A stretch of 15,527 nucleotides of DNA, taken from NCBI GenBank assembly GCA_015233285.1, contig JADFYA010000036.1, forward strand, positions 1-15,527, read 5' to 3'. The notes under the pieces are model-generated. The model was given only the letters and a program-made list of their open reading frames with translations, did not search any database and was not told where the DNA came from. The stretch is from Deltaproteobacteria bacterium. Lineage in GTDB: Bacteria > Desulfobacterota > JADFXK01. The translations under genes and the position numbers were made by a program. Of this stretch, positions 15,339-15,527 are shown in pieces (the first letter of the stretch is position 1; each line of letters opens with the position of its first letter).

Positions 15339-15405
15339 GTTCGACGAGTATGCTAAGCGATTATCATCAAAAGCCATGATTCAATATTAAAGAAACTCGT
15401 CGAAC
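15339..15405. repeat. 11-bp perfect inverted repeat
   Basis: GTTCGACGAGT (15339-15349) is the exact reverse complement of ACTCGTCGAAC (15395-15405), with 45 bases between. A second, shorter pair TGCTAA (15351-15356) and TTAGCA (15417-15422) lies in similar orientation. It is located upstream of the HDOD gene and could be a pair of operator half-sites or a large stem-loop. Confidence 0.5.
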
Positions 15406-15440
15406 TCAGGTTAGAGTTAGCATTTAGCAGCAGATATTGC

Positions 15441-15468
15441 CAAAAGAAAAACCCACCCGAAGGTGAGT
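15441..15468 (-). terminator. Rho-independent terminator of a minus-strand gene to the right
   Basis: Read on the minus strand, ACTCACC pairs with GGTGGGT around a TTCG tetraloop (7 bp, one T-G pair), followed by a run of T broken by one C. It must serve a gene that lies to the right and points left. Confidence 0.85.
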
Positions 15469-15471
15469 TAA

Positions 15472-15527
15472 TTATTCCCCGCTAAGTCTAGCGGATGAAC
15501 TACAGCCAAGTTGTTGGCGCAGGGCGG
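15472..15527 (-). CDS. Possible 3' end of a minus-strand gene entering from the right
   Basis: The terminator at 15441-15468 implies a gene ending just to its right. Two minus-strand frames are open from the window edge: one stops at TAA 15474-15472 after 17 codons (product end ARLSGE), the other at TAA 15470-15468 after 19 codons (product end LAGNN). The sequence is too short to choose or name. It contains two small perfect hairpins: CCGCTA/TAGCGG (15479-15494) and GCCAA/TTGGC (15505-15518). Confidence 0.3.
   Translation of the reverse strand, partial: ALRQQLGCSSSARLSGE

Noticed and set aside
15472..15518. Two adjacent hairpins near the right edge as an integron attC site or mobile-element end
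   Set aside because: They lack the expected attC core sequences, no integrase or transposase is seen, and they sit in a likely coding end before a standard terminator.

Overview
The window is 15.5 kb of ordinary-looking Gram-negative chromosome at roughly 50% GC. A TolC-family outer-membrane protein with a signal peptide shows a Gram-negative cell. The mix of stand-alone receiver-domain proteins, an HDOD protein, HEAT-repeat proteins and dispersed GTTGCTC-type heptad repeats fits a Desulfobacterota (former Deltaproteobacteria) genome. That lineage is inferred from gene style, not from a marker gene. I see no phage, transposase, CRISPR array, toxin-antitoxin pair or defence cluster.

Layout, left to right. 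(1) 1-346, minus: 5' part of a receiver-domain gene that leaves the window. (2) 347-862: intergenic, with a short palindrome, an inverted heptad-repeat hairpin and a promoter for the next genes. (3) 863-2559, plus: a GT-B glycosyltransferase and lipB, 11 bp apart. (4) 2836-4473, plus: a HEAT-repeat protein fused to a C-terminal CheY-like receiver. (5) 4627-4788: a compact tRNA-Pro(CGG) unit with its own promoter, an encoded CCA end and a strong terminator. (6) 4943-7810, plus: a TolC-family gene and hisD, closed by a UUCG-loop terminator at 7978-8001. (7) 8144-8509, minus: a single-domain response regulator. (8) 8519-8990: intergenic, with an orphan terminator-like hairpin and a structured guaB leader behind an extended -10 promoter. 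(9) 8991-14290, plus: guaB, an uncharacterised zinc-finger/HEAT-like gene split by one in-frame TAA, then guaA. (10) 14326-15273, minus: an HDOD-domain protein convergent with guaA. (11) 15274-15527: its upstream region with repeats, and the terminator of another minus-strand gene whose last codons may be at the window edge.

The metabolic core is guanine nucleotide synthesis: guaB makes XMP from IMP and guaA makes GMP from XMP. It is joined by single genes for lipoate attachment (lipB), histidine synthesis (hisD) and outer-membrane export. Three receiver domains and one HDOD protein occur with no histidine kinase, so their partners lie elsewhere.

The points most worth a second look are the same-frame stop that splits the guaB-guaA intervening gene at 10950-10952, the paired inverted heptad-repeat hairpins at about 590-670 and 10461-10520, and a Trp in HisD where the conserved NAD-contacting Gln is expected. 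Further points are the structured guaB leader, the HEAT-receiver fusion, and a perfect TATAAT overlapping the longest possible start of the HDOD gene. None of these amounts to a clear new multi-gene system.
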